Source: Opisthocomus hoazin | Lineage: Eukaryota; Chordata; Aves; Opisthocomiformes; Opisthocomidae | NCBI RefSeq assembly: GCF_030867145.1 | Contig: NC_134418.1 | Span: 1,980,802 to 2,044,801 of the forward strand | DNA length: 64,000 bases | Direction: 5' to 3' | In this document: piece by piece, positions 1 to 12,512 of the stretch | Numbering within the stretch: the first letter of the stretch is position 1 | Layout of the letters: each line of letters opens with the position of its first letter | The notes under the pieces: model-generated | Seen by the model: the letters and a program-made list of their open reading frames with translations, nothing else | Told to the model about the DNA's origin: nothing | Database searches by the model: none | Made by a program: the position numbers and the translations under genes

Positions 1-422
1 TTTGCAGCTTTTAGAAAAACACAAACACCCTTGATATATTTAACTGCAATCCATGGACGTGTTTGTCTACCCAGTTCCCTTCCAGCACCTATTTTGGAAT
101 TCTCTCCAAAATACAGCGCACGCAACAATTCATGGCACGCTACCAACGAGCCATGTTCATTTTCAGCCACTGCTTCCGAACCAAGCAGCAAACAAGCAGG
201 ACCAACGTACCACAGAGCATACAGAAACACCTTGGTTTTTTGGTGGCTGGGTTTTTTTTTTGTCAGCGGATAAATTCAAAACCAAAACCTTGTTCTTCAC
301 GTAATTTCACTACACAAGATTGCATGCAGGCAGGAGCAGGCGGACGTATTAGTGTTGCATGGCTCTAATCTATTTCGGCTTATGAACAAGAACAGTCCCA
401 TCTATTATTATTAGTAGTAGTG

Positions 423-457
<35 letters not shown>

Positions 458-1993
458 GTTTTTAACCTGCTCATCCTACCCATCTCAGTCATTCATGAGA
501 GGACACGGACATTTCAGGGACATCACCTATCAATTAAATGTTCTTCCACTGCTTCAATAGAGTGTTGTTAAGCTTAAAAATCTATAAAAGTAAACTGGCA
601 AAAATCAGAAGACACTGAAGAATGACAGTCCATCAGGACAGCAACCACCCTGCTGACAGCACACAGCACAGCCGGGCTCTCGCTCCCCGTCAAGGTCTTT
701 GGCTCCAGTGGAACACGCTTTGTTCTCAGTCCCGCGTCTTCCCAGCAGCACGGGAAGGTGACTGGAACGTTGAAGAGCTCCATAAACACATTTTACTTCA
801 GCCTGAAGTCACAGAGGGAGGAAGTCTCTGCAGGTGTACATCGTTTTCAACAAAGGCAAACTCTCCGATTTGAGAAATGGCTCCAGAAGATTCACAAAGA
901 ATTCACTGTGAGCAGATCTCCAGGCTCCTTTTAAGAAATGATCAGCAATGAAGTCTGTGGCTTGAAGGGTTAATCTAGGCTCACCTTCACCCTCACTGAA
1001 GAAGCTGAGCACGGAGTTTCTATTCCTACTGAAGGCAACATCTCACTCATGCAGGAAGACCTCCCGAGCTTGGTTTCTAAGCCAAGACCACACGTCAATT
1101 CGCTCCGAATTTAAAAGCCACCCGCTTCCTCCATTCCCACCCCGAGGTGGGATCACTCACTCACCCTGTTCACCTGGCACCCCGCACCAGCTCCCTGCTC
1201 CTGGCCCTCACCCCAGCCCTGGCCAAACCCCTCCTGCTCCTGCGCAGCCGTAACCACACCACCAGCAGCTTCTCACAAGCTCTGGTTGTCTTCTCCACAC
1301 CTGTACGTGCCACCCAGCGCAGCTTCACCACACCGGCTTACAAAGGAAGTGGAGATCACGTTAACTGTCAGGAAAAGGCAAGCTGAGAATGACACCAATA
1401 TATTTCACAGCCTTTCAAGAAGGGCACACGTTCTCTAACAAAGTCAGGTTATAATCTTTTGCTGTCCAATTCTCTCCAAATCGGACAAAAAAAATAAGGA
1501 AATGGCTTTTTCGAGATGGTTCAACCATTTTTACTCTCTCTAGATCCTAACAACCATCCACCCAGAAGGAAAGCAAAGGCAAGCTTGTGCATGGTGACAT
1601 TTGGAAAATATTCTGTTAAGGGGTACCATCTTCTGGGGGGTTGTATCTACTAGCAAGAAACTTCACAATCACTGGGGCTCCGAGACATCAGCCTGAAAGC
1701 AAGATCTACAGCCATGTCCATCACCCAAAACCCGACTAAGAGCTGCCTCCATGTTACTGGTAACTTATCTTACTTTGGAGCTCTTCATTACTCAGCAGAA
1801 AGGGAAAAAAGCACTCCTTGCACTCATCTTTTTCCCTTTCTGTTTCTCTTGGATAGCCATAGCTAAAAAAAAACCAACAAACCCAAACAAACCACCACAC
1901 TTGGCTTCTCAGTGAACTTTTTATGGAAGAGCTGGCAAATCTCTTCACATCACTGACAGATTTTAAGCAGGAGATCTTTGTTTGCTTGCTTTT
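1..1993. other. EXOC6B intron 1, unique sequence with a TTA microsatellite
   Basis: No gene, exon or recognisable transposon is visible. A (TTA)n stretch with some TAG units occupies 403-458. The rest is ordinary mixed-composition intron sequence. Confidence 0.6.
403..458 (+). repeat. (TTA)n microsatellite
   Basis: Triplet repeat of TTA with a short TAG/TGG interruption near 413-424 followed by about 11 perfect units. Confidence 0.9.
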
Positions 1994-2605
1994 CACAGAA
2001 TCACAGAATAGTAGGGGTTGGAAGGGACCTCTGTGGGTCATCTAGTCCAACCCCCCTGCCGAAGCAGGGTCACCTACAGCAGGCTGCACAGGATCTTGTC
2101 CAGGCGGGGCTGGAATATCTCCAGAGAAGGAGACTCCACAGCCTCCCTGGGCAGCCTGGGCCAGGGCTCCGTCACCCTCAGAGGGAAGAAGTTCTTCCTC
2201 ATCTTCAGCTGGAGCTTCCTCGGCTTCAGTTTGTGCCCGTTGCCCCTTGTCCTGTCGCTGGGCACCACTGGAAAGAGTCTGGCCCCGTCCTCCTGACCCC
2301 ACCCTGCAGATATTTGTAGGCATTTCTAAGGTCCCCTCGCAGCCTTCTCTTCTCCAGGCTGAACAAGCCCAGCTCCCTCAGCCTCTCCTCGTAGCAGAGA
2401 TGCTCCAGTCCCCTCCTCATCCTCGTAGCCCTCCGCTGGACTCTCTCCAGTAGCTCTTCATCTTTCTTCAACTGGGGAGCCCAGAACTGGACACAGGACT
2501 CCAGATGAGGCCTCACCAGGGCAGTGTAGAGGGGAAGGAGAACCTCCCTCGTCCTGCTGCCCACACTCTTCTTGATGCACCCCAGGATCCCAAGCGCGTA
2601 GCTGA
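1994..2605 (-). mobile_element. CR1 LINE, 5'-truncated, 3' end at the left
   Basis: The element starts at the left with CACAGAATCACAGAAT, the reverse complement of the CR1 octamer tail ATTCTGTG. It then follows the CR1 3' end through the C-terminal part of the reverse-transcriptase ORF. On the minus strand the peptide [20 protein letters not shown] is readable, but a frame change occurs near 2290 after KYLQGG. Homology to the other copies in the window stops near 2600, where the sequence reads AAGCGCGTAGCTGAGC instead of the usual ATTGGCCTTCTTGGC, so this may be another CR1 subfamily. Confidence 0.9.
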
Positions 2606-3302
2606 GCATCAGTCGCAAGCACGCATCCTGCCCCACTGTGTCGGTATCCTTGGCCCTGACACCCGCAGAAGGGGCTGCACGGGGGGAGCGCAGCCAGGGA
2701 GAGCCGTCCACAGCTTTATTTCTCACAAAAAGGGAAAATTTCAGTGCTGAAATGGAAAGAAAAGCTCCTCGGGGATGCACATGAATCATCAGCAGGCTGG
2801 CCCGGGAGAGGGCAGCCCCCCAGCACCCTCGCCCTCTCGGCACGAAGAGCGAAGCACAGCGTCCCCAAACTGAGCAGAAGCAATCGTGGGGACGCCTGAG
2901 CTCGAGGAGGCTTCCGTCCCCTGCGTGCACGTGCTGGATTTTCGAGAGGACACAAAAGGCTTTCTCTCCCTGGGACAGCAGCTGATGATGAGCCGAAGAC
3001 GCCCAAGCCCCAGCTCGTCACGCAACCGTCGAGTTAAATCCTCATCTATGATACACCCAAGGGCAGATCCCCGGGCTTCCTCCTCGCCCAGCCAGGGCGT
3101 GCAAGGACACATGCGCTCACAGCGCTGCTATCTACTGTGTAGGACATGTCACCACACCCAGAGCGGGCAAACGCAGCGGTATCGGCCCCGTGACAGCCCT
3201 GCTCCGACATCAGGACGTCGGGCGGGCAGGTCAGGTCGCTCTCCAGAGCGCCCGTCAAAGCCTCTCCCCACGCACGGGGTGCCCTTCGTCTCCCGCACTC
3301 CT
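2606..3302. other. EXOC6B intron 1 between two CR1 copies
   Basis: Unique GC-moderate sequence. I see no exon-like conservation or repeat unit in it. Confidence 0.5.
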
Positions 3303-4145
3303 CACAGAGTCACAGACTGGTCGGGTTTGGCAGGGCCCTCTGTGGGTCACCCAGCCCAACCCCCTGCCCAAGCAGGGTCACCCAGAGCAGGCTGCACAGC
3401 ACCGTGTCCAGGCGGGGCTGGAATATCTCCAGAGAAGGAGACTCCACAACCTCCCTGGGCAGCCTGGGCCAGGGCTCCGGCACCCTCAGAGGGAAGAAGT
3501 TCTTCCTCATCTTCAGCTGGAGCTTCCTCTGCTTCAGTTTGTGCCCGTTGCCCCTTGTCCTGTCGCTGGGCACCACTGGAAAGAGTCTGGCCCTGTCCTC
3601 CTGACCCCCCCCCTGCAGATATTTAGAGGCATTTCGAAGGTCCCCTCTCAGCCTTCTCTTCTCCAGGCTGAACAAGCCCAGCTCCCTCAGCCTCCCCTCA
3701 TAGGAGAGATGCTCCAGTCCCCTCCTCATCCTCGTAGCCCTCCACTGGACTCTCTCCAGTAGCTCCTCATCTTTCTGGAACCGGGGAGCCCAGCACTGGA
3801 CACAGGACTCCAGATGGGGCCTCCCCAGGGCAGAGCAGAGGGGGAGGAGAACCTCCCTCGCCCTGCTGCCCACACTCCTCCTCATGCACCCCAGGATCCC
3901 ATTGGCCTTCTTGGCACCCAGGGCACGCTGCTGGCTCATGGTCACCCTGTCGTCCCCCAGCACTCCCAGTCCCTCTCCGCAGAGCTGCTCTCCAGCAGGT
4001 CAGCCCCAGCCTGTCCTGGTGCCTGGGGTTGTTCCTCCCCAGGGGCAGGACCCTGCCCTTGCCCTTGTTGAACCTCATCAGGTTCCTCTCTGCCCAACTC
4101 TCCAGCCTGTCCAGGTCACTCTGAACTGAGGTCACACCCCTCAGC
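3303..4145 (-). mobile_element. CR1 LINE, one of the longest copies here (about 840 bp)
   Basis: The copy starts with a degraded octamer tail (CACAGAGTCACAGACTGG) and extends to about 4145. It reaches the upstream segment encoding [13 protein letters not shown]-like sequence (here [20 protein letters not shown]) that most other copies lack. The minus-strand frame 3310-3963 is open for 217 codons. The left end borders unique sequence at 3302. Confidence 0.92.
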
Positions 4146-5123
4146 CACCACCCTTAATCAGCATTAGAGGAGACTTTCAAAGAATCAAAGAAAAATTTTC
4201 CAACTCTGGAAAATTAAAGAGCAGAAACACAAGCAAGCTACGTGCACGTGCGAAATAATCCATGCAAAAACAGGCACGTGAAAAGCTAATTAGCTAATAT
4301 ATGAAAAACCAGTAGCTTCTTCAAACATCAGAAGCAGGAAACCTGCCAGAGCAAGGACGGGAGTGGGAGCTCTCTCAGAAAAACTCTTCCACCGTGGAAT
4401 GGCTGGAAAAACCGTTTGCTGCATCCCACGGATGGGACCAGGCAGTTTCTACCCCAGAACTCGTGCTGCTGCAGGCTGAGCGGGTACAGCAGGCGCCTAG
4501 AGCAGCTCAGCAGAACGAACAGTTGTGTTTGCTCCGGAACACTCGCGGTGCGTGTGGCATCAAACCGCAGAAACACCGGGTCGGCACTAACCCATCGCTC
4601 ATATTGTGGTTACCGTGAGAGAAGTGGAAGATGGAAAACACGACACCGACTTCTTCGGTGGCTTCTGCAGCGCGTGAAGAATCCTGCAAACTACAGAGCA
4701 CCAAACGTGACAGGGCAAAGCAGAAGTCTTTTTTATGAAATAGTTTGCAAACATGTAAAAAGTACAATATAGTAAAGGGGACACAGCTTCTTTGGGCAGC
4801 ATTCACACATCTTCCTCGCTAGCACTCTGAGGAAGCAGACTTGTTGACAAGGTGGGGGTCTGGTGAACCCAACGCACTCAAATGTTTCAAGCACTGTGAA
4901 AACTGAAAGGAAAAAATAGATGGCTGATGTTCCTCTGGTTCAACGTGTTTAACAGTGGCCTGGAGCAGAGGATGAACATCAAGATGACATTTCGCAGAGG
5001 ACACGGAACTATGCAGCTGGATTAACTCCAAAGCAAAAAGCTGCAAAGGATCTTACAACACCCAGCATCAGGTGACAAAATGACAAATAAAGCTCCGTGT
5101 CAGCAGTGTGAAGCAGGACATTT
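4146..5123. other. EXOC6B intron 1, unique sequence
   Basis: No gene, tandem repeat or recognisable transposon is visible in this stretch. Confidence 0.5.
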
Positions 5124-5322
5124 CACAGAATGACAGAATGGCAGGGGTTGGCAGGGACCTCTGTGGGTCACCCAGCCCAACCCCCTGCCCAAGCAGGGTC
5201 ACCCAGAGCAGGCTGCACAGCACCGCGGCCAGGCGGGGCTGGAATATCTCCAGAGAAGGAGACTCCACAGCCTCCCTGGGCAGCCTGGGCCAGGGCTCCG
5301 TCACCCTCAGAGGGAAGAAGTT
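5124..5322 (-). mobile_element. CR1 LINE, short 3' fragment
   Basis: About 200 bp of the CR1 3' end, from CACAGAATGACAGAATGG to AGAGGGAAGAAGTT, where homology breaks abruptly into unique sequence. This is a strongly 5'-truncated insertion. The copy at 15528-15722 breaks within a few bases of the same consensus position. Confidence 0.9.
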
Positions 5323-7255
5323 GCAGGGAGGAACGGGGCACAAACCCTTTCTAATTCACCGACGGCGAGGGGCTCCAAATTAACTGCTGCCACTGAGGAG
5401 GAGAGACACCAGTGTTATCACAGCTATACTGTCACAAGTGTTGGCTCAGACCAGAGAGACTGCAGGAAAAAGCAGAGAAAGCAAAGCAGAAAACATCACT
5501 GTGCCACTTCACACATCTCGAGAAGTGAATCTGCATCTTGATCACCGTGCTCGGCTCTGATCTTTCCAGCATCATCGCAAAAAGGTGATAGCTGCATGAG
5601 AAAAGCTACCAAGAAAAGCAGCGGGGATAATGAGCAATTCAAAACAGCTTCACCAGGACAACAGAACGAATTGATTAAGAACCTGCAGCTTGGAAGGCAA
5701 CAACAAAAAAAAATATGACTAACTTACTATTTCTCATAATCCTTTGTGACAGCCTAGACCTTGTCCTAGCAAAAAAAAACACACCCAATTTTAAACCCTA
5801 AAGGAATACACAACGCACAATTAAAGTGCAGAACTCATCACTGTATAATGTTTCGATGCGAGAGCACTAGCAGACTGAAACGTCAGCGAGAAGGTCGTGG
5901 AGAAAAGACCCACGGGAAGCTCCTGAACGGAGAACCTGTGCCGAAAGCCTCCGAAGGGCAGACTGCAAGGCGCCAGCAGCACGTGTCCGCATCCGCTCCG
6001 CATCTCGTCTGGCCAGCACCCACTCCTCACCACCCCCAGAGACGGGACGATGCAGAAGAAAAGCTTCTCCTGTGACCAGGATGGACATCTTCACTCTGTT
6101 CTCAGCTATCAGCAAGAAAGCACATCCTTCCATCTATCCTAAACCCTCCCTGCTGCAATCGTAGTCCAGACCCCAGCCTGTGCAGTCACGAGAGAAGAGC
6201 TTTTCTTCATCCTCTCCACAGTCTATTCTGTATCTGCAGATGAATTGTGTGCCCATCCTGTCTTCTCTAGATTAAACAGTCCCAGTTTTTTCTCAAAGGT
6301 TGTGTTTGCTCTCCTTTGGGAAAGAAATTCAGAAAGTCAGCATTACCAGGCTTCTGCAGCCATGGAATAAACATCCCACTTTCTTTACATTTTTTAAAAA
6401 AAGACAAAAATCCTTCAAACCACTCAAAGCGGAATCAGAAGGAGCGTGACAGAAAGGACAGCCCAGGTAGACTCAAAAGCCACAAGACTCTGCCTGCAGA
6501 GGGGCAATCACCGAGCTCCCAAACCACCGCTTTCTGGCAATCCCCTGCAGGCAGGACCGCAGAGGGCTCTAACGGCGAGCTCAGCTGCCAGCCGGAGGCC
6601 AAACACTGCTAAGTCATACGCAGAAGTCAACTCCAGAAGATACCAAGACAGACTGGCAGTGGAGTCTTTTCCTAAAGACTCCAGGGAAATGTCCCCTTTC
6701 AGCTTACTGCCTCGCCACGCTGCTGTCACGCACGGCTATCGCAGCCGAGGCGCTCGGAGGGCAAGCGGAAAGGAAATTCAGCGCGCTGCCCAGAGCCCAG
6801 ACACGCGACCGCATCCCAGAGAAGAGGAAGAGGCATTCGATAATCTGTCCTCTGACAGCGACTCATTCAATTCCAGCAAGGAATGTACTTCTGTGACAGA
6901 AAAACCCAAGAAAACACCAGCTATAAATAATTGAGCAGTACATTTCTGCAAGCTGTTCCCTTCAGCCTGCACCAGGGCGCAGACGGAAATTAAAAGGCTT
7001 ACATGAATTATAAGGATTCCCCATTGCAAAGTTGCTTGCAGAATCTTACCACTGCAAACGAGAAAGCCATCATAAAACTTGAGCTAATTAAGTAAAGCGT
7101 ACCTTCAGGCGGAGACGGCCGATGCTCCATGCTCTAAGCCAGAGCAGTCTGTCTCCTGATAGACCACTAATTAACGCCGGCATCGCATTAATTCACAGGA
7201 GCAGCCGCTGGTACTTTTTTCTCCGCAGCAGAAAACTTGGAGCTGAACAGCATCG
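5323..7255. other. EXOC6B intron 1, unique sequence
   Basis: Nothing recognisable. The longest open frame (plus, 6446-6934, 162 codons) lacks any family resemblance I know and has no flanking splice evidence. Confidence 0.5.
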
Positions 7256-7785
7256 TGAGGCCCCATCTGGAGCACTCTGTCCAGTTCTGGGTTCCCCACT
7301 TCAAGAAAGATGAGGAGCTACTGGAGAGAGTCCAGCGCAGGGCTACGAGGATGAGGAGGGGACTGGAGCATCTCCCCTACGAGGAGAGGCTGAGGGAGCT
7401 GGGCTTGTTCAGCCTGGAGAAGAGAAGGCTGAGAGGGGACCTTCGAAATGCCTCTAAATATCTGCAGGGTGGGGGTCAGGAGGACGGGGCCAGACTCTTT
7501 CCAGTGGTGCCCAGCGACAGGACAAGGGGCAATGGGCACAAACTGAAGCAGAGGAAGCTCCAGCTGAAGATGAGGAAGAACTTCTTCCCTCTGAGGGTGA
7601 CGGAGCCCTGGCCCAGGCTGCCCAGGGAGGCTGTGGAGTCTCCTTCTCTGGAGATATTCCAGCCCCGCCTGGCCGCGGTGCTGTGCAGCCTGCTGTGGGT
7701 GACCCTGCTTGGGCACGGGGTTGGGCTGGGTGACCCCCAGAGGTCCCTTCCAACCCCCACCATGCTGGGATTCTGGGATTCTGTA
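7256..7785 (+). mobile_element. CR1 LINE, plus-strand copy
   Basis: The copy begins near TGAGGCCCCATCTGGAGCAC and ends in ATGCTGGGATTCTGGGATTC, a slightly degraded octamer tail. The C-terminal ORF2 frame stays open from 7237 to 7806 ([20 protein letters not shown] and onward), so few indels have accumulated since insertion. Confidence 0.93.
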
Positions 7786-8190
7786 ATTCAAGCAGTACTG
7801 CAATGAACTGTCTTTCAAAAGACGCTTAACTACGTACGTATGAACGGAGGCCGAGGCTCTTTTTCAGGAGATTGCTGTTTCCCTGTCTGGGTGGCAGGAG
7901 AATGGGCTGAAAGATGCTTCGAAAGACCCCGTGAGGCTTTTATCAGCAGACAATTTGCAGTTGTACAAGCAGCTTCCCGAGCAAGCTCTGTGGCCAACAG
8001 TTGGTGCCTAGGCTGTCCACGCTATTTCTTCGCGGCGTGGCTTTGCTGGCAGTTGGCATTTCACGAATTACCGTACGTAAAGCAAGGGACGGGACTTGCA
8101 GAGATGAGACTCATGGAGCCACGGCACAGCTAAAGGGTGCGGAGTCAGGAGAACAGCTCAGTGTGGTTTTAGCTCTGTTACATGCAAGTT
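7786..8190. other. EXOC6B intron 1 spacer between CR1 copies
   Basis: Unique sequence without recognisable features. Confidence 0.45.
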
Positions 8191-8968
8191 CACAGAATCA
8201 CAGCATGGCAGGGGTTGGCAGGGCCCTCTGGGGGTCACCCAGCCCAACCCCCTGCCCAAGCAGGGTCACCCAGAGCAGGCTGCACAGCACCGCGGCCAGG
8301 CGGGGCTGGAATATCTCCAGAGAAGGAGACTCCACAGCCTCCCTGGGCAGCCTGGGCCAGGGCTCCGTCACCCTCAGAGGGAAGAAGTTCTTCCTCATCT
8401 TCAGCTGGAGCTTCCTCGGCTTCAGTTTGTGCCCCTTGCCCCTTGTCCTGTCACTGGGCACCCCTGGAAAGAGTCTGGCCCCGTCCTCCTGACCCCCACC
8501 CTGCAGATATTTAGAGGCATTTCGAAGGTCCCCTCTCAGCCTTCTCTTCTCCAGGCTGGACAAGCCCAGCTCCCTCAGCCTCTCCTCATAGGAGAGATGC
8601 TCCAGTCCCCTCCTCATCCTCATAGCCCTCCGCTGGACTCTCTCCAGTAGCTCCTCATCTTTCTTGAACTTGGGAGCACAGCACTGGACACAGGACTCCA
8701 GATGGGGCCTCCCCAGGGCAGAGCAGAGGGGGAGGAGAACCTCCCTGACCTGCTGCCTACACTCCTCTTGATGCACCCCAGGATCCCACTGGCCTTCTTG
8801 GCACCCAGGGCACGCTGCTGGCTCATGGTCACCCTGTCGTCCCCCAGCACTCCCAGTCCCTCTCCACAGAGCTGCTCTCCAGCAGGTCCGCCCCAGCCTG
8901 TACTGGTGCCTGGGGTTGTTCCTCCCCAGGGCAGGACCCTGCCCTTGCCCCTTGCTCAGAGGGGCTAA
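8191..8968 (-). mobile_element. CR1 LINE, minus-strand copy of about 780 bp
   Basis: The copy runs from CACAGAATCACAGCATGG to a point near 8968, past the usual breakpoints and into the GTTCCTCCCCAGGGCAGGACCC segment. The ORF2 frame has a disruption near 8750 (RQQVREV for SRAREV). Confidence 0.92.
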
Positions 8969-10130
8969 GCACGAGCCCCAGCACTAAGTTTTTGTCACAG
9001 AGCAAAGCCTCAGTTTTCCAAGGTCAGCACCAGAAACCTGAATGACACAGGAAGAGGGATGCAATAGTTCCAGCTCAGCTCTATCTGAAGCTATAGAAGA
9101 AAACAAACCAGAGAAGGTCCCCCTTCCAGGTCATCGGTGCCAGGGTCTCAGACAAGCTGGTGTCATCCGCACTGTCACATCACTCCAGCCTGGACCCAAG
9201 GCAGCACCAAACAACGTCACCAAGGTGGGATGCAGCAACAGCACCTCTGGCTCCCACACATCCAACTCAGGTGGTCTCAACGCGACCCCCAAACAGCCAG
9301 CCAGAGCCTGAGGGCACCAAGAAGGACCCAAGGCAATGTCCCTACGGGAGATGAGGTTAGTTATATCCATTAGTCCCAGATGAGAACGTTACTTGTCAAG
9401 CATTCAAGACAGAAGACCCAGAATACTGAAAAGAAAAGGCAGTTGAGGACTTCTTCTGGCTCCAGTGTTTAAGCTGAGCCTGGGCACGGGGCAGGGGATG
9501 AACGCTGCCAGCACGGTAAACGGGTCGGCCAGGTTGTCCCAGGGCAGCCCCAGCAACACTAATCCCGGACACGGTCATGGAAGAGTTGACAGAGGATTTC
9601 AGGAACAGACCTTAATTACAGCCCTGCTTGAATCTCCGTCAAGAGCTGCTTAGCAGAAACACTGCCCTATCAAGCGCGCTTAATTTCATTCTTGGGTTAA
9701 ACAGCATCGTAATCTCTCTGAACACACATCATTAGCAGAGAGATAATGAAACTCCTATTAAAAATATAGTTCTATAGAAAAGCACAGACTGGATGATTAA
9801 TTGCTGTCTGAGATTTGTTGTATCTCAGTTTTCTAAAAGGGCACAGGTCCCAACATAACTGATAAGATCTCAACCACTTAGGAACAATCTGGAAAGTAAA
9901 TATATATCTAAAAAGAAAAGAAAAAAAAAAAAAGACTGATGATGTAATGTGCAGATGACACAAAAGCTGGCAGAGTAACAAACCATGAAATCAGGCAGCT
10001 GCAGAGAACAACCGCTTGGAAACCCTGCTCCTTCCCAGCAACTCGCCCTGCAGGAGAGCCAAGCGCGAAGGTCCGGCTGGAGCAGCGAGGAGCGCGCTCC
10101 GCGGCTACGAACACGCGTGCTCCCAAGAAT
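8969..10130. other. EXOC6B intron 1, unique sequence
   Basis: No gene or named repeat is visible. A short A-rich run lies at about 9912-9932. Confidence 0.45.
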
Positions 10131-10753
10131 CACAGAATCACAGAATCCCACAATGTTTGGGGTTGACAGGGACCTCTGTGGGTCACCCAGCCCAACCCCC
10201 TGCCCAAGCAGGGTCACCCAGAGCAGGCTGCACAGCACCGCGGCCAGGCGGGTCTGGAATATCTCCAGAGAAGGAGACTCCACAGCCTCCCTGGGCAGCC
10301 TGGGCCAGGGCTCCGTCACCCTCAGAGGGAAGAAGTTCTTCCTCATCTTCAGCTGGAGCTTCCTCTGCTTCAGTTTGTGCCCGTTGCCCCTTGTCCTGTC
10401 ACTGGGCACCACTGGAAAAGAGTCTGGCCCCATCCTCCTGACCCCCACCCTGCAGCTATTTAGAGGCATTTCGAAGGTCCCCTCGCAGCCTTCTCTTCTC
10501 CAGGCTGGACAAGCCCAGCTCCCTCAGCCTCTCCTCGTAGGAGAGATGCTCCAGTCCCCTCACCATCCTCGTAGCCCTCCGCTGGACTCTCTCCAGTAGC
10601 TCTTCATCTCTCTTGAACTGGGGAGCCCAGCACTGGACACAGGACTCCAGATGAGGCCTCCCCAGGGCAGTGTAGAGGGGAAGGAGAACCTCCCTCGCCC
10701 TGCTGCCCACACTCCTCTTGATGCACCCCAGGATCCCATTGGCCTTCTTGGCA
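10131..10753 (-). mobile_element. CR1 LINE, minus-strand copy
   Basis: The left end is CACAGAATCACAGAATCCC. Homology ends at GGCCTTCTTGGCA, followed by unrelated AGAAAACACC. An extra A in the TGGAAAAGAGTC segment near 10418 shifts the ORF2 frame. Confidence 0.92.
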
Positions 10754-11244
10754 AGAAAACACCTCTGCGTGAAGTAACAATTCCCCTTACAACGCTGGGG
10801 GAAACAGAGCTTCTCCACTCTCAGCGTGCAAGCAGGAGACCACCACGGTATCGATGTAATTTTATCCGCCTCTGAAGGGGCGAGGAGCCAGCAGGAATAC
10901 TGTAACTGCACCTGTGTGGGCGGATCGGGCTTTTTTTAATTCATCAAATGCTGCTTAAAAAGCCTTTACTGATTTCAAGAAGTCATAAACGCAGCTTGAG
11001 AGCAGGCAAAGGGTTTTCAAGAGCGATCGACTCGCAGAGCTCAAGCTGTACGATCAAAGAGAAGATTAAGAAGCGACTCGAAAAAACACAAGCCTGTCTT
11101 TTAACCCTGAGGAGATGCCAGGTGGTAAAGGACACTGCAGAGCAGCACGGGAAAGGACAGCACAACACCCGCAGGCTGCAACCCAGAACTTCTTGTAAAT
11201 GAGTAGCAATTCAGCTAACGGCACGGCCTCACCCTTAGACAACA
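10754..11244. other. EXOC6B intron 1 spacer
   Basis: Unique sequence, nothing recognised. Confidence 0.4.
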
Positions 11245-11387
11245 GATATTCAAGATATTCAAGACCCGCCTGGACAAGGTCCTGTGCAGCCTGCTGTAGG
11301 TGACCCTGCTTCAGCAGGGGGTTGGACCAGATGACCCACAGAGGTCCCTTCCAACCCCTACTATTCTGTGATTCTGGGATTCTGTGA
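11245..11387 (+). mobile_element. CR1 LINE, 140-bp 3' fragment
   Basis: Only the last part of the element is present, from about TTCAAGACCCGCCTGGAC to two octamer units (CTATTCTGTGATTCTGGGAT). It contains CTGTAGGTGACCCTGCTTCA, a variant shared with the copy at 1994 rather than with the abundant young type. Confidence 0.88.
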
Positions 11388-11914
11388 CAGGCTGAGCCCG
11401 GGGAAGCGCGGGTGAAGCTCTGCAGCCCGCATTTATGGGGTGTCATACGAGACAGCCTCACCGTTTCTCCTGCCTTTCTTCTGTACCAGTGGGAGTCAGT
11501 CACAATCCAGGAGCACGGCACAAAGCACGGGGCATTCTACACAGAGAGCTAGGGAGAAGCTAAAGGGAGCAGGTAAGGCAATCACAGAAGGAAGTACGGC
11601 AGCATCAGCCATGCAATACAGCAATCTCTACGTACCAAAAGCGAGATATCTCAGGGCAAGCGCTCGGCAAAGGCTGTGTGAGCTTGCAGAGCGAGGGACA
11701 ACCCTCTCCTCAAAGAGTCACTCAGATTAGAAACCACAGAGCCATCCACCCTCACAGTGACCGCAGCCAGAATATCACAGCCCATCGCCAGCTTCCCATC
11801 ACTTAAAAAATAAAAAGCTGAAGCAGACAGGAAGCTCACCAACGAGCAATGAACTCAGTCGTTCAATTAAGTGTGATAAAAATTAGAGCACTCGGGTGTC
11901 ACAGCTCTTTTCTT
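11388..11914. other. EXOC6B intron 1 spacer
   Basis: Unique sequence, nothing recognised. Confidence 0.4.
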
Positions 11915-12512
11915 CTGGGATGCATTAGGAGGAGTGTGGGCAGCAGGGCGAGGGAGGTTCTCCTCCCTCTCTGCTCTGCCCTGGGGAGGCCCCATCTGGA
12001 GTCCTGTGTCCAGTGCTGGGCTCCCCAGTTCAAGAAAGATGAGGAGCTACTGGAGAGAGTCCAGAGGAGGGCTATGAGGATGAGGAGGGGACTGGAGCCT
12101 CTCTCCTACGAGGAGAGACTGAGGGAGCTGGGCTTGTTCAGCCTGGAGAAGAGAAGGCTGAGAGGGGACCTTCGAAATGCCTCTAAATATTTGCAGGGGG
12201 GGGGTCAGGAGGATGGGGCCAGACTCTTTGCAGTGGTGCCCAGCGACAGGACAAGGGGTAACGGGCACAAACTGGAGCAGAGGAAGCTCCAGCTGAAGAT
12301 GAGGAAGAACTTCTTCCCTCTGAGGGTGATGGAGCCCTGGCCCAGGCTGCCCGGGGAGGCTGTGGAGTCTCCTTCTCTGGAGATATTCCAGCCCCGCCTG
12401 GCCGCGGTGCTGTGCAGCCTGCTCTGGGTGACCCTGCTTGGGCAGGGGGTTGGACTGGGTGACCCACAGAGGTCCCTTCCAGTCCCCACCATGCTGGGAT
12501 TCTGTGATTCTG
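11915..12512 (+). mobile_element. CR1 LINE, plus-strand copy with long open ORF2 tail
   Basis: The copy starts near CTGGGATGCATTAGGAGG and ends ATGCTGGGATTCTGTGATTC. The ORF2 C-terminal frame is uninterrupted through the element (part of a 269-codon frame, 11849-12658), including [20 protein letters not shown] and [20 protein letters not shown]. Confidence 0.93.

Noticed and set aside
2226-2930. A 234-codon minus-strand frame as a host gene
   Set aside because: Its only recognisable part is the CR1 ORF2 C-terminus. The rest is unique sequence read by chance. The same holds for the other open frames with RMRRGLEHL and [10 protein letters not shown].
6446-6934. A 162-codon plus-strand frame in EXOC6B intron 1
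   Set aside because: No family resemblance, no conserved flanks and an unremarkable codon pattern. Length alone is not enough.
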